Source: Herpetosiphonaceae bacterium
Lineage (GTDB): Bacteria; Chloroflexota; Chloroflexia; Chloroflexales; Kallotenuaceae
NCBI GenBank assembly: GCA_030147335.1
Contig: JASKZZ010000051.1
Span: forward strand, 1 to 16,561
Direction of reading: 5' to 3'
Length of the DNA stretch: 16,561 nucleotides
The position numbers and the translations under genes are program-made. This document shows, one piece after another, positions 7,872 through 14,789 of the stretch; the first letter of the stretch is position 1; each line of letters starts with the position of its first letter. The notes beneath the pieces were generated by a model that saw only the letters and a list, made by a program, of their open reading frames with translations, did not search any database and was not told the origin of the DNA.

Positions 7872-9106
7872 TAGCGACGCTCCTTTGTCACGCTATCGCG
7901 CAATAGCAGTTGAAGCCGACCAGCAACGGCGTCCGGTGCGAGCACTTCTTGAACCACACGAGCCTCGATTGCAGCACGGGGCATACCAAACACAACGCAT
8001 GTTTCACCACTTTGAGCGATCGTGTAACCACCATCTCGGTGAATTGCAGTCATACCCAGTGCGCCATCACGACCCATGCCCGTCAACAAGACGCCAATTG
8101 AGCGGGCACCGTATGCCTCCGCTGCGCGCTGCATCGTTACGTCAACGGATGGCCGCTGCAACAACGCCGGTTGCGAAGACAAGCCCAGAACACCACTTGC
8201 ATCAACGAGCAGGTGCATATTATCGGGTGCGACATAAACATGGCCAGCCAGTGCAATATCGCCAGAACGAGCAAGATGAACCGGAACCTTACATGCTGCT
8301 GCGAGCCAATCGACCATGCCCTGTGCAAATCCATCAGCGATATGCTGAACCACCAGCACTGCCGCAGGTAATGTAGGCGGCAATTCACGCAGAATTTGCA
8401 GCACCACCCGTGGACCACCCGTGGACGCGCCAATCACGATCAAGCGTTCAGCAGCGCCAAGTGATGTGTGACGCCTAACTGGCGATAGTGTTGGTTGCGC
8501 ACTAAGTAGCTTCGAGCCACGACCACGACGAACTGCATCGGGACTACTGAGGGGCTTCGATCCGGTCCGCGCTCGTCGTAACAGATCGGTGCCAAGTGGA
8601 CGAGACCCTCGGATGCGGCGTAATGATTTGCTGGCATCTTCTGCACTCGCTTCAACCACACGTGTATTCGCTTCCCGCCGTCGACCGCGAAGATGCGTTA
8701 CAACGCGCACTCGCGACAACACTTTGACACGTCGGATCAACTCAGTGCGTGCTTGTTGCAGTCCGCCCGGCTCATTGCTGGAAGGTTTTTCCATAACATC
8801 AAGCGCACCTAGACCAAGCATCTTGAATGTAATATCGATGTCGAAACGTGACAGCGAAGCTGTAAGCACCAAGATTGGCGTCGGGTAATACGCCATGATA
8901 TGTTCGGTCGTTTCCAGACCATCCATCACGGGCATCCGCACATCCATGGTGATAACATCAGGGCGCAGCGTAGCGACTTGCTCAATTGCGGCACGACCAT
9001 CACGCGCCGTACCAACCACCTCGATTTCTGGGTCGGAGGCCAGCAATGACGTCAGAGCACGGCGCATCAACGCAGAGTCATCCACTATCAACACACGTAT
9101 CGGCAT
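7871..9106 (-). CDS. cheB: CheB receptor methylesterase with receiver domain
   Basis: The 411-residue CheB has a receiver at about 1-125 (acidic pair Asp9/Asp10, phospho-acceptor Asp55, Lys107) and a methylesterase at about 219-405. The catalytic triad is visible as Ser228 in G-A-S-T-G-G, His255 in V-V-Q-H-I and Asp347 in G-M-G-R-D-G-A. It demethylates or deamidates receptor Glu/Gln residues, and the receiver normally inhibits the esterase until CheA phosphorylates it. The linker (about 126-218) is unusually long and Arg-rich and contains three 15-residue repeats starting G-S-(R/K) at 167, 182 and 197. The ATG has GGAACGAG upstream. The CheY-like gene ends 60 bases before it and cheR overlaps its stop by one base. 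Confidence 0.96.
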   Translation of the reverse strand: MPIRVLIVDDSALMRRALTSLLASDPEIEVVGTARDGRAAIEQVATLRPDVITMDVRMPVMDGLETTEHIMAYYPTPILVLTASLSRFDIDITFKMLGLGALDVMEKPSSNEPGGLQQARTELIRRVKVLSRVRVVTHLRGRRREANTRVVEASAEDASKSLRRIRGSRPLGTDLLRRARTGSKPLSSPDAVRRGRGSKLLSAQPTLSPVRRHTSLGAAERLIVIGASTGGPRVVLQILRELPPTLPAAVLVVQHIADGFAQGMVDWLAAACKVPVHLARSGDIALAGHVYVAPDNMHLLVDASGVLGLSSQPALLQRPSVDVTMQRAAEAYGARSIGVLLTGMGRDGALGMTAIHRDGGYTIAQSGETCVVFGMPRAAIEARVVQEVLAPDAVAGRLQLLLRDSVTKERR

Positions 9107-9166
9107 ACGATTCTCGTTCCCAATGGGGCAGCTATCCCAGCGTGGCAGATGCTACCAAAAGCTTGC

Positions 9167-9526
9167 CTACATGCCCAAAAGCACTTTGACCCGATTCGGT
9201 AAGTCCAGTAGGTCAAGGTCTTTGTTAAGATAATCGTCGACGCCTGCCTCAAAGCCGGCGCGCCGGTCATCCATGGATGTCAGCATAATAATCGGCAAAT
9301 CTTCCAAAGCAGGCTGCTCACGCAATCGGCGACAAACCTCGTAGCCATCGATTCCCGGCATCTGTACATCAAGCACGATGAGATCGGGCATTACATCGTT
9401 GACGCGGCTAAGGCCGTCTTCGCCGTTGTACGCAACCTGAACGTCATAGCCATACATTTCCAGGCGCATTTTGACGATATCAGTCACCAATTTGCTATCG
9501 TCAACGATCAAAATGGTTGCGCTCAT
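9167..9526 (-). CDS. single-domain response regulator, CheY-like
   Basis: The 119-residue protein is a bare receiver with the acidic pair Asp9/Asp10, phospho-acceptor Asp53, switch Thr83 and Lys102. With no output domain it would act as a CheY-type diffusible signal from CheA, or as a phosphate sink. A GGAGGG ribosome site lies four bases before its ATG. It is the first gene after the 300-base spacer that follows cheA, so it may start its own transcription unit leading into cheB and cheR. The very acidic loop after Lys102 (D-L-D-L-L-D-L) is a little unusual for CheY, but the fold looks complete. Whether it acts on a gliding, pilus or other motor cannot be told from the sequence. Confidence 0.93.
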   Translation of the reverse strand: MSATILIVDDSKLVTDIVKMRLEMYGYDVQVAYNGEDGLSRVNDVMPDLIVLDVQMPGIDGYEVCRRLREQPALEDLPIIMLTSMDDRRAGFEAGVDDYLNKDLDLLDLPNRVKVLLGM

Positions 9527-9826
9527 TTAACCCTCCAGCACGGCGCCGTCTTGGCTCGTGTGCTCATCGTGAGCCATTACAATATTGTTGAAGTTGTTTC
9601 AGTTGGGATTAGCGCCAGTAACGTAAGCCGGTTTTGCTTGGCCGCGCCGCGCTTCATGCAGGATACGTGAATCTGCTGGATGTCGGTATAGTACTGAGGC
9701 CCACTCCTGTGAAGCCGTTTTGTGTGGGGAGAAGGAGGACAGTGCTCCGCATCAACAGAAGAAACAAGGAGCCGCGTTTTGTGCGACTCCTGTACGATAA
9801 CATCCAACCAAATTGATTAATCCAGG
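9527..9826. other. 300-base spacer between cheA and the CheY-like gene
   Basis: I see no convincing gene here. Short open frames on both strands lack ribosome sites and recognisable composition. On the minus strand the spacer holds the probable cheA terminator (9767-9791) and the GGAGGG ribosome site of the CheY-like gene (9531-9536). A weak -10-like TGTAAT close upstream of the receiver gene has no clear -35 partner. A small inverted repeat, TGGCTC and GAGCCA on the minus strand, lies in the last 60 bases before the receiver start. Confidence 0.5.
9752..9791 (-). terminator. probable rho-independent terminator after cheA
   Basis: Read on the minus strand, AGGAGTCGC and GCGGCTCCT (9767-9775 with 9783-9791) pair as a nine-base stem with one G-U wobble around a seven-base loop ACAAAAC. 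It is followed by the U-rich TGTTTCTTC (down to 9752). It begins about 35 bases after the cheA stop codon, the expected place for a terminator. The U tract is interrupted, so it may be leaky. Confidence 0.6.
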
Positions 9827-12214
9827 TCATGAGGCTGCACCTAATAGATCGCGGATTGCAGCTAGCAAGTTTGATTGATCGAACTGGGACTTAACAATGT
9901 AGGCTTGCGCGCCGGCCATGATACCCTGACGCTTATGCTCGTCGGAGTGCAAGCTCGTCACAATGATCACCGGTAAATGCGTTAAGTCTTGATCGGAGCG
10001 AATGCTGGATGTCAAACCAAATCCATCAAGGCGAGGCATTTCCACATCACTGACCACCAAATCATAGCTGACATCGGCGCGGAGCTTTTCAAGCGCATCC
10101 TGGCCATCCATCGCCGTTGTGACGTCATAGCCGGCGGATTGTAGAATTGAACGCAGCAACTCACGCGTTGTAAACGAGTCGTCGGTGATAAGCAAGCGAT
10201 GCGTTCGATCCTTGTGCTTGGGCACAACTGATGTTTGACGCACACGCCGCCCACGTTGAGCAAGACCCTGTGTACTGAGCACAACCGCTAACGAGCCGTC
10301 AGGCAGCGGCGCGACACCTGCTGCGATTGGATGCGAACCAAGCAGTGGTCCGAGCGGCTTGACAACAACTTCCCGCTCATCAACCAACTGGTCCACAAGC
10401 ACGGCAATTGGACGAGAAGCGCCTATGATTAACGCATGACTGCGCGGACCTAGTCCTTGGGAATTTCCGGCAATATCAAGCAAATCGGTCAGCGCAACCA
10501 ATGGCAGCGTGCGGCCTTCGTATTGAAGTAGCGGCTGACCATCGACACGATGAACATTATCACGGTTAAGCCGTAATACCCCATGACAGCTCCGAGACGG
10601 AACTGCCCACAGCTGTTTACCCGCTGCCACAAGGAGCACTTGCGAGGTCATCAACGATACTGGCAACACGAGCGTGATTGTTGTGCCGACGCCAACAACA
10701 CTTTCCACCAGCACCTGACCGCCAAGTTCAACCATACGCGACCGGACCACATCCATCCCAACGCCGCGTCCTGATACGTCGGTGATGATCGGACTCATTG
10801 AAAAGCCGGGCGCAAAGATTAGATCGAGCGCCTCAGCGTCAGTTAATCCCGCCGCTGCTTTTTGGTCAAGCAGTCCTTTACGCACGGCTGCCGATCGCAG
10901 CTTCACCGGATCCATACCCCGGCCATCGTCGCTAACCGCGATACGGATTTGGCCATGCTCGGCAACTGCGGCAATAGTGATATGACCTATTGGTGATTTA
11001 CCAGCCGCAGACCGTTCACTTGCCGGCTCAAGTCCATGATCAACGGCGTTGCGGACCATATGCAGCAGCGGGTCGCCTAAAGCATCAAGTACCTTACGGT
11101 CGGCTTCAGTTTCCTCGCCTTTAAGCTCCAACTCAACTTGTTTGTTGAGACTACGCGCAAGCTCACGGATAGCACGAGGCAGAGTCGCAAAGACAGTCGC
11201 TACCGGCACCAACCGAGCCGCAAACACTTCGGCTTCAAGCTCATCAACTAGCAAAGCATGTGTGGCGGATTTGCGGGTGTACGTTTCCTGCTGGATCCTG
11301 AGCACATGGCTTAACTCACTCGCCTGTGTCCGCAGCTCGTCCATCTGATGCAACAAGCTATGCCGCTGATTAGTAGCGACCCGTAATGTGCGTAGTTCAT
11401 TTTCCAGCGACTGCAATGCTTGTTGCTGCTGACTCAGCAGCATAGTTACCTGCTGTAAACTTTGCAGATGAATACTGTCAGCCTGCTGACCAACAGTTAA
11501 TTCTCCTGCAACGGCGAGCAAGCGGTCAAGGCGGTCAACACGAACGCGTACAGTCGCTCGCTGCTTCACGGTAGGCGCGGAAGGCGCGACCTCCAACCGT
11601 GACATAGGCGGCGATGACAAAGGTTCAGACGAGACAACAGGCGCAACAGTGGATTGGATTTCTACAGGTACGGCGACTGGCTGTGGTGGAGTGGGATGCG
11701 GAATGGGCTTAACAACAGAATCCGCCGCGTCTTGTATCGCGACGGGCGGAGATGCAGCCGACGTATCGACCGTAGTTGCTTCCTGCTCCAACGGCGGCGC
11801 AGATGAATAAGGCGCTTGAGAATCTGCAACGGCTTCGCCTTTTGCGGCACGCTCAAGCTGATCGATCATCGCTGAAGTATCGATCTCAACCTTGCGCTGC
11901 TCACCGGCGGCAGTAGTCAAAATCAACAGCGTGTCATTCGCCTTGAGCAAAAGGTCGTTGAGCGACGGAGACAGAGTAACCGTTGTAGCACGCATCGCCC
12001 CCAGCAAGCTTTCCATGCCATGGGCAAGGTTTGCTACATCATTGAAACCAAGTAGGCGCGCCGAACCTTTAACTGTGTGCGCAGCCCGAAACACGCCGTC
12101 AAGCGTTGCCCGATCATCAGGTGCGCGTTCCAGCACCAGCAGACCATCCGCAATGGTACGAGCATTGTCGGCGCTTTCTTCTCGAAATTGTGCGTAAAAG
12201 GCGCTGAGATCCAT
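9827..12214 (-). CDS. cheA: hybrid chemotaxis histidine kinase CheA with C-terminal receiver
   Basis: From the ATG at 12212-12214 the protein has 795 residues. Domains in order: HPt (about 1-120, phospho-His46 in A-A-H-T-V-K-G-S-A); a Pro/Ala/Ser-rich linker (125-215) where a P2 domain would normally lie; a long Gln-rich helical dimerisation region (about 220-330); the ATPase with N box H-M-V-R-N-A-V-D-H-G (385-394), G1 D-D-G-R-G-M-D (429-435) and G2 G-R-G-V-G-M-D (482-488); a CheW-like domain (about 520-655); and a receiver (about 672-793; Asp678/679, phospho-acceptor Asp723, Lys775). This order resembles PilL/ChpA-type hybrid kinases. An in-frame TTG at 12236-12238 would add eight residues, but it lies inside an inverted repeat and neither start has a good ribosome site; I prefer the ATG from the natural start of the HPt helix. 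Confidence 0.95.
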   Translation of the reverse strand: MDLSAFYAQFREESADNARTIADGLLVLERAPDDRATLDGVFRAAHTVKGSARLLGFNDVANLAHGMESLLGAMRATTVTLSPSLNDLLLKANDTLLILTTAAGEQRKVEIDTSAMIDQLERAAKGEAVADSQAPYSSAPPLEQEATTVDTSAASPPVAIQDAADSVVKPIPHPTPPQPVAVPVEIQSTVAPVVSSEPLSSPPMSRLEVAPSAPTVKQRATVRVRVDRLDRLLAVAGELTVGQQADSIHLQSLQQVTMLLSQQQQALQSLENELRTLRVATNQRHSLLHQMDELRTQASELSHVLRIQQETYTRKSATHALLVDELEAEVFAARLVPVATVFATLPRAIRELARSLNKQVELELKGEETEADRKVLDALGDPLLHMVRNAVDHGLEPASERSAAGKSPIGHITIAAVAEHGQIRIAVSDDGRGMDPVKLRSAAVRKGLLDQKAAAGLTDAEALDLIFAPGFSMSPIITDVSGRGVGMDVVRSRMVELGGQVLVESVVGVGTTITLVLPVSLMTSQVLLVAAGKQLWAVPSRSCHGVLRLNRDNVHRVDGQPLLQYEGRTLPLVALTDLLDIAGNSQGLGPRSHALIIGASRPIAVLVDQLVDEREVVVKPLGPLLGSHPIAAGVAPLPDGSLAVVLSTQGLAQRGRRVRQTSVVPKHKDRTHRLLITDDSFTTRELLRSILQSAGYDVTTAMDGQDALEKLRADVSYDLVVSDVEMPRLDGFGLTSSIRSDQDLTHLPVIIVTSLHSDEHKRQGIMAGAQAYIVKSQFDQSNLLAAIRDLLGAAS

Positions 12215-12225
12215 ATTACTTTGCG

Positions 12226-12294
12226 AATCCAGAACCAAGAATTGAGAACTGAAAGAAACCAGAGGGTGCTTGGTTCGCAGTTCTTGGTTCGCTC
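12226..12294. repeat. imperfect inverted and direct repeat between mcp and cheA
   Basis: On the plus strand AGAACCAAGAA (12231-12241) is inverted as TTCTTGGTTC (12281-12290), and GAGAACTG (12244-12251) is partly inverted as CAGTTCT (12277-12283). The right arm also holds a direct repeat, CTTGGTTCG at 12269-12277 and again at 12283-12291. The left arm steps roughly every seven bases (GAACCAA, GAATTGA, GAACTGA). Together they nearly fill the gap between the MCP stop and the cheA start and can fold as a stem-loop in the transcript. Confidence 0.7.
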
Positions 12295-12295
12295 A

Positions 12296-13777
12296 CTAAG
12301 TGCTGCTGGTCAAACCGTGTAGTCGTTCGGCAATTGCGGTAAGCGTCGCCGCAGCCTCGGCCATTTGTCGCGATCCGGCTGCGGTTTGACGTGACACCTC
12401 GGCAACGTCGCGCATCGTCTCAACGACTTGTTCGCTAGCTGTTTGCTGCTGCGATGTTGCGAGGCTAATCTCCTGGGATGATTGGACTGTGCGCTCCGCC
12501 ATCATGACAATGGTATCCATCACTTGACCCGCACGATTGGCCAGCAGCGCGCCCTTTTCGACTTCCTTGACGCCTTCTTCGGTTGCCATAACCGCAGCCG
12601 AGGTAGCAGCCTGAATTTCGGCCACAACACTCTTGACATCTTTTGCCGCCGCAATCGTGCGGTTGGCCAAGTTTTTGACTTCGGCAGCAACAACTGCAAA
12701 GCGACGACCGTATTCACCAGCGCCCGCAGCCTCAATCGCGGCATTCAAAGACAACAGATGAGTTTCATCCGAAATATCATCGATCAGGTCGATAATCTCA
12801 CCAATCTGCTGCGACTGCTCACCAAGCGCAAGAATACGAGTAGCAACGTCCTGCACCTTGGTTTTGATGCGCTCCATCGCCGCAACGCTTTCATCGACAG
12901 CGCCCTGGCCCTGGCTTAGATTTTCCATCGTAGCGCTTGCCGCGTCGCTCACTTGCTCTGCCGACTGTGCAATTTGCCGTGATGTGTAGCCTAGCTCCTC
13001 GATGGTTGAAGTTACTTCCGACACCGCTGATGCCTGCTCGGTCGCGCCGCTCGCCTGCTGCTGTGATGTCGCCGACATCTCGGACGCAGCGGCTGACAAC
13101 TCCGAGGCCAACTCGATTTGCTGCACATTTTTGTCACGCAACGACTGATTAATCACCATAAGCTCTTGCGCCTGGCTGCGCGCCTGAGCAGCACTCGCGT
13201 CAAGCGTACGCGTTGCAATCTTGATTGTTATGGTAACTAAACCAACCGTCAACAAATAATTTAGCGTGCTGAAGACCAGGTTAAGGTCATGACTTTTAAT
13301 CGTCTTGGGCAGCAGGACATTGGAGCCTTCCAGCAGCGCAAGGCTGAGGTAGCACAGCATAACAATGACACCAACAACCGCACTGTCGCCAATCCCGCCG
13401 ATCAAGCCGGCTAAAATAATCGGCACAACATAATACACAGGCACCGGACCCGTCACGCCATTGTATGACCAGACCGAAATGGTAATACCGATGATGAGAT
13501 AGATAAGACCAAATCGTCCCGCAAATTGTACGTTCCACCGCGCGACAAACCAGCCAACGATGCCAAACAGTGCTGCCACCGCCGCCACGATAGCCGGATA
13601 CATCAGGTTCGTTTCGCCCGAACGCCACAGCACTGCCGAAATAATGCTCGACATCAAGCCGAACCCGATCGCCGTACCGAGGGAAAGCGCTTGCACCAAG
13701 GGCCGATAGCGTACCGCGTCATCGACATCATGCACGGTCACGGCAGGAACTAAGCGTTGTACAATCGACAAGTTCAT
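12296..13777 (-). CDS. methyl-accepting chemotaxis protein with six-helix membrane sensor
   Basis: The 493-residue receptor has no periplasmic ligand domain. Residues 27-186 hold about six membrane segments (27-50, 60-79, 88-104, 113-129, 131-150, 167-187), and I see no HAMP domain before the long cytoplasmic coiled coil (about 190-485). The signalling tip is recognisable (D-E-T-H-L-L-S-L-N-A-A-I-E-A-A-G-A-G-E at 337-355, then F-A-V-V-A-A-E-V) but departs from the consensus Q-T-N-L-L-A-L-N-A-A-I-E-A-A-R-A-G-E at four places, including Gly352 for the conserved Arg. The C-terminus ends in S-S-T with no CheR-binding pentapeptide. The ATG overlaps the TGA of the compact CheW-like gene by four bases. 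It probably senses a membrane-linked or intracellular signal; what it senses is unknown. Confidence 0.95.
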   Translation of the reverse strand: MNLSIVQRLVPAVTVHDVDDAVRYRPLVQALSLGTAIGFGLMSSIISAVLWRSGETNLMYPAIVAAVAALFGIVGWFVARWNVQFAGRFGLIYLIIGITISVWSYNGVTGPVPVYYVVPIILAGLIGGIGDSAVVGVIVMLCYLSLALLEGSNVLLPKTIKSHDLNLVFSTLNYLLTVGLVTITIKIATRTLDASAAQARSQAQELMVINQSLRDKNVQQIELASELSAAASEMSATSQQQASGATEQASAVSEVTSTIEELGYTSRQIAQSAEQVSDAASATMENLSQGQGAVDESVAAMERIKTKVQDVATRILALGEQSQQIGEIIDLIDDISDETHLLSLNAAIEAAGAGEYGRRFAVVAAEVKNLANRTIAAAKDVKSVVAEIQAATSAAVMATEEGVKEVEKGALLANRAGQVMDTIVMMAERTVQSSQEISLATSQQQTASEQVVETMRDVAEVSRQTAAGSRQMAEAAATLTAIAERLHGLTSST

Positions 13778-14142
13778 GAGAGTGTGTATCCAGTTTGAAG
13801 TGCCAGTTGTGCCAAATCAATAACAGGAACAAGATCAGCGTTATCCAGAACAAGACCTACAACCGCCGGATGAGCTTGCTGCGCAAGCCATAATGGAAGT
13901 GTCAATCTTGGCAAAGCCCCTCGTAGATCTGCCTGTCGAACGTAAAATGCAATTTCAGAATCAAGGCCGGCAACCACAAGCGCATAACGCTCGCCAACGA
14001 CCGCAGCGTCACCAAGGGCGGCGGATAAACTACAGGAGCGTCTGGTTGACTCACCGCGACTAAGCGCACGGACCTGGGATCGAACGACGGCATATCGTGC
14101 GGCGCCCGTAGTTACAATCAGCAATGAATCGTCAGGTTGCAT
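13774..14142 (-). CDS. compact, divergent CheW-like protein
   Basis: This 122-residue protein resembles CheW at both ends: an opening strand pattern with R-Y-A-V at 16-19, then a later part with R-Y-A-L-V-V (52-57), I-A-F-Y-V (64-68) and the closing V-V-G-L-V-L-D-N-A-D-L-V-P-V-I-D-L block (94-110). The central CheW stretch, normally I-x-G-V-I-N-x-R-G-x-x-x-P-V-I-D-x-R, is missing or shrunk to the region around 33-45, which explains the short length (CheW is usually 140-170). It follows the canonical CheW by an 11-base overlap and overlaps the MCP start by four bases, so it belongs to the signalling unit. No ribosome site is visible before the ATG, consistent with coupling. It could be a modified adaptor or an inhibitor of array assembly. 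Confidence 0.75.
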   Translation of the reverse strand: MQPDDSLLIVTTGAARYAVVRSQVRALSRGESTRRSCSLSAALGDAAVVGERYALVVAGLDSEIAFYVRQADLRGALPRLTLPLWLAQQAHPAVVGLVLDNADLVPVIDLAQLALQTGYTLS

Positions 14143-14587
14143 AGTTTGACGTTACTGCTGCAAATGTAGCGGCGAGTGACAACAATGCTACAGGGCGACC
14201 GGCTGAAAAAAATAATCCAGCCAAATATTGCGCCTGAGCAGCAGGCAGCGATGATGGCGGTGGCTCGATAACCGTACTTTCAACTTCTACTATATCCGTC
14301 ACCAGATCGCTGACCAGAGCCGCTTGAATGCTATCGTGCTCCACAACTAACAAACGAGTACCGCGTGTTGGAGCTGTAGTTGCAAGGCCAAGCAGGGAGC
14401 GCATGTCGATGATAGGCAGCACAATACCGTGATGATGGATAACACCTAGTATTGCCGGAGGCGTACCTGGAATAGCCGTTGGAGTTCGCCAGCGCAACAC
14501 TTCGCGCACATCGCTCATTGGCAGCGCGAACTGCTCATCAGCAAGTGCATATAGCAATATATTTACTGTTCCAGGAGTTACGATCAC
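14132..14587 (-). CDS. cheW: CheW coupling protein
   Basis: The 151-residue protein is a full CheW: A-L-P-M-S-D-V-R-E-V-L at 21-31, I-P-G-T-P at 39-43, I-L-G-V-I at 46-50, then L-P-I-I-D-M-R at 57-63, a second half with the L-V-V-E strand (80-83) and V-S-D-L-V-T-D-I-V-E-V (92-102), and the closing Y-L-A-G-L-F at 121-126. It would link the MCP to CheA. In E. coli CheW the turn after G-V-I is N-L-R-G and its Arg matters for receptor and kinase contacts; here it is His51-His-His-Gly54. The start is GTG at 14585-14587, the first possible start after an in-frame stop at 14633-14635, with AGGTGA seven bases upstream. It is the first gene of the block and lies directly behind a good promoter. Confidence 0.93.
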   Translation of the reverse strand: MIVTPGTVNILLYALADEQFALPMSDVREVLRWRTPTAIPGTPPAILGVIHHHGIVLPIIDMRSLLGLATTAPTRGTRLLVVEHDSIQAALVSDLVTDIVEVESTVIEPPPSSLPAAQAQYLAGLFFSAGRPVALLSLAATFAAVTSNYAT

Positions 14588-14616
14588 GCCGCTTTCACCT
14601 ACGTATTGTTCATAGC

Positions 14617-14645
14617 AGGATAACGACGCGCCCTAGTTGGGTCAA
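14617..14645 (-). promoter_or_regulatory. sigma-70-type promoter of the cheW-mcp-cheA block
   Basis: On the minus strand TTGACC (14640-14645) is followed after exactly 17 bases by TATCCT (14617-14622). The start of transcription would be near 14610, leaving a leader of about 23 bases that holds AGGTGA (14595-14600) before the GTG start of cheW. Confidence 0.65.
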
Positions 14646-14672
14646 CCTGTAATGCTAGTACAAGAGGTACGA

Positions 14673-14698
14673 TGGCTCGCAGTACTCTTGCAGAGCCA
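14673..14698. repeat. imperfect inverted repeat in the divergent intergenic region
   Basis: TGGCTCGCA (14673-14681) and TGCAGAGCCA (14689-14698) are inverted around a seven-base centre with one bulged A. The repeat lies about 28 bases behind the -35 box of the cheW promoter and about 90 bases before the divergent HAD gene, a position suitable for a regulator. No function is shown. Confidence 0.35.
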
Positions 14699-14789
14699 GC
14701 ACAGTTACACAGGTTATACCGTACGAGGATGGTGTCGACAGCAACACGAGAAAACGATCATTGTGCATAGTTCGGCTACAATAGGGATC

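Noticed and set aside
7663..8376. 237-codon open frame on the plus strand
   Set aside because: It lies antisense to cheR and cheB, both of which show full family motifs; its translation is low-complexity Ser/Arg/His/Pro with no domain and no ribosome site.
9577..9816. Two overlapping small open frames in the 300-base spacer (both strands)
   Set aside because: Neither has a ribosome site or protein-like composition, and the terminator hairpin of cheA runs through them.
12215..12238. TTG start adding eight residues to CheA
   Set aside because: It has no ribosome site and lies inside the intergenic repeat; the HPt begins naturally at the ATG at 12214.
14637..14789. Upstream extension of the plus-strand HAD gene to an ATG at 14637
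   Set aside because: The extra 51 residues do not look like protein, overlap the -35 box of the divergent promoter, and a better start lies at 14790.
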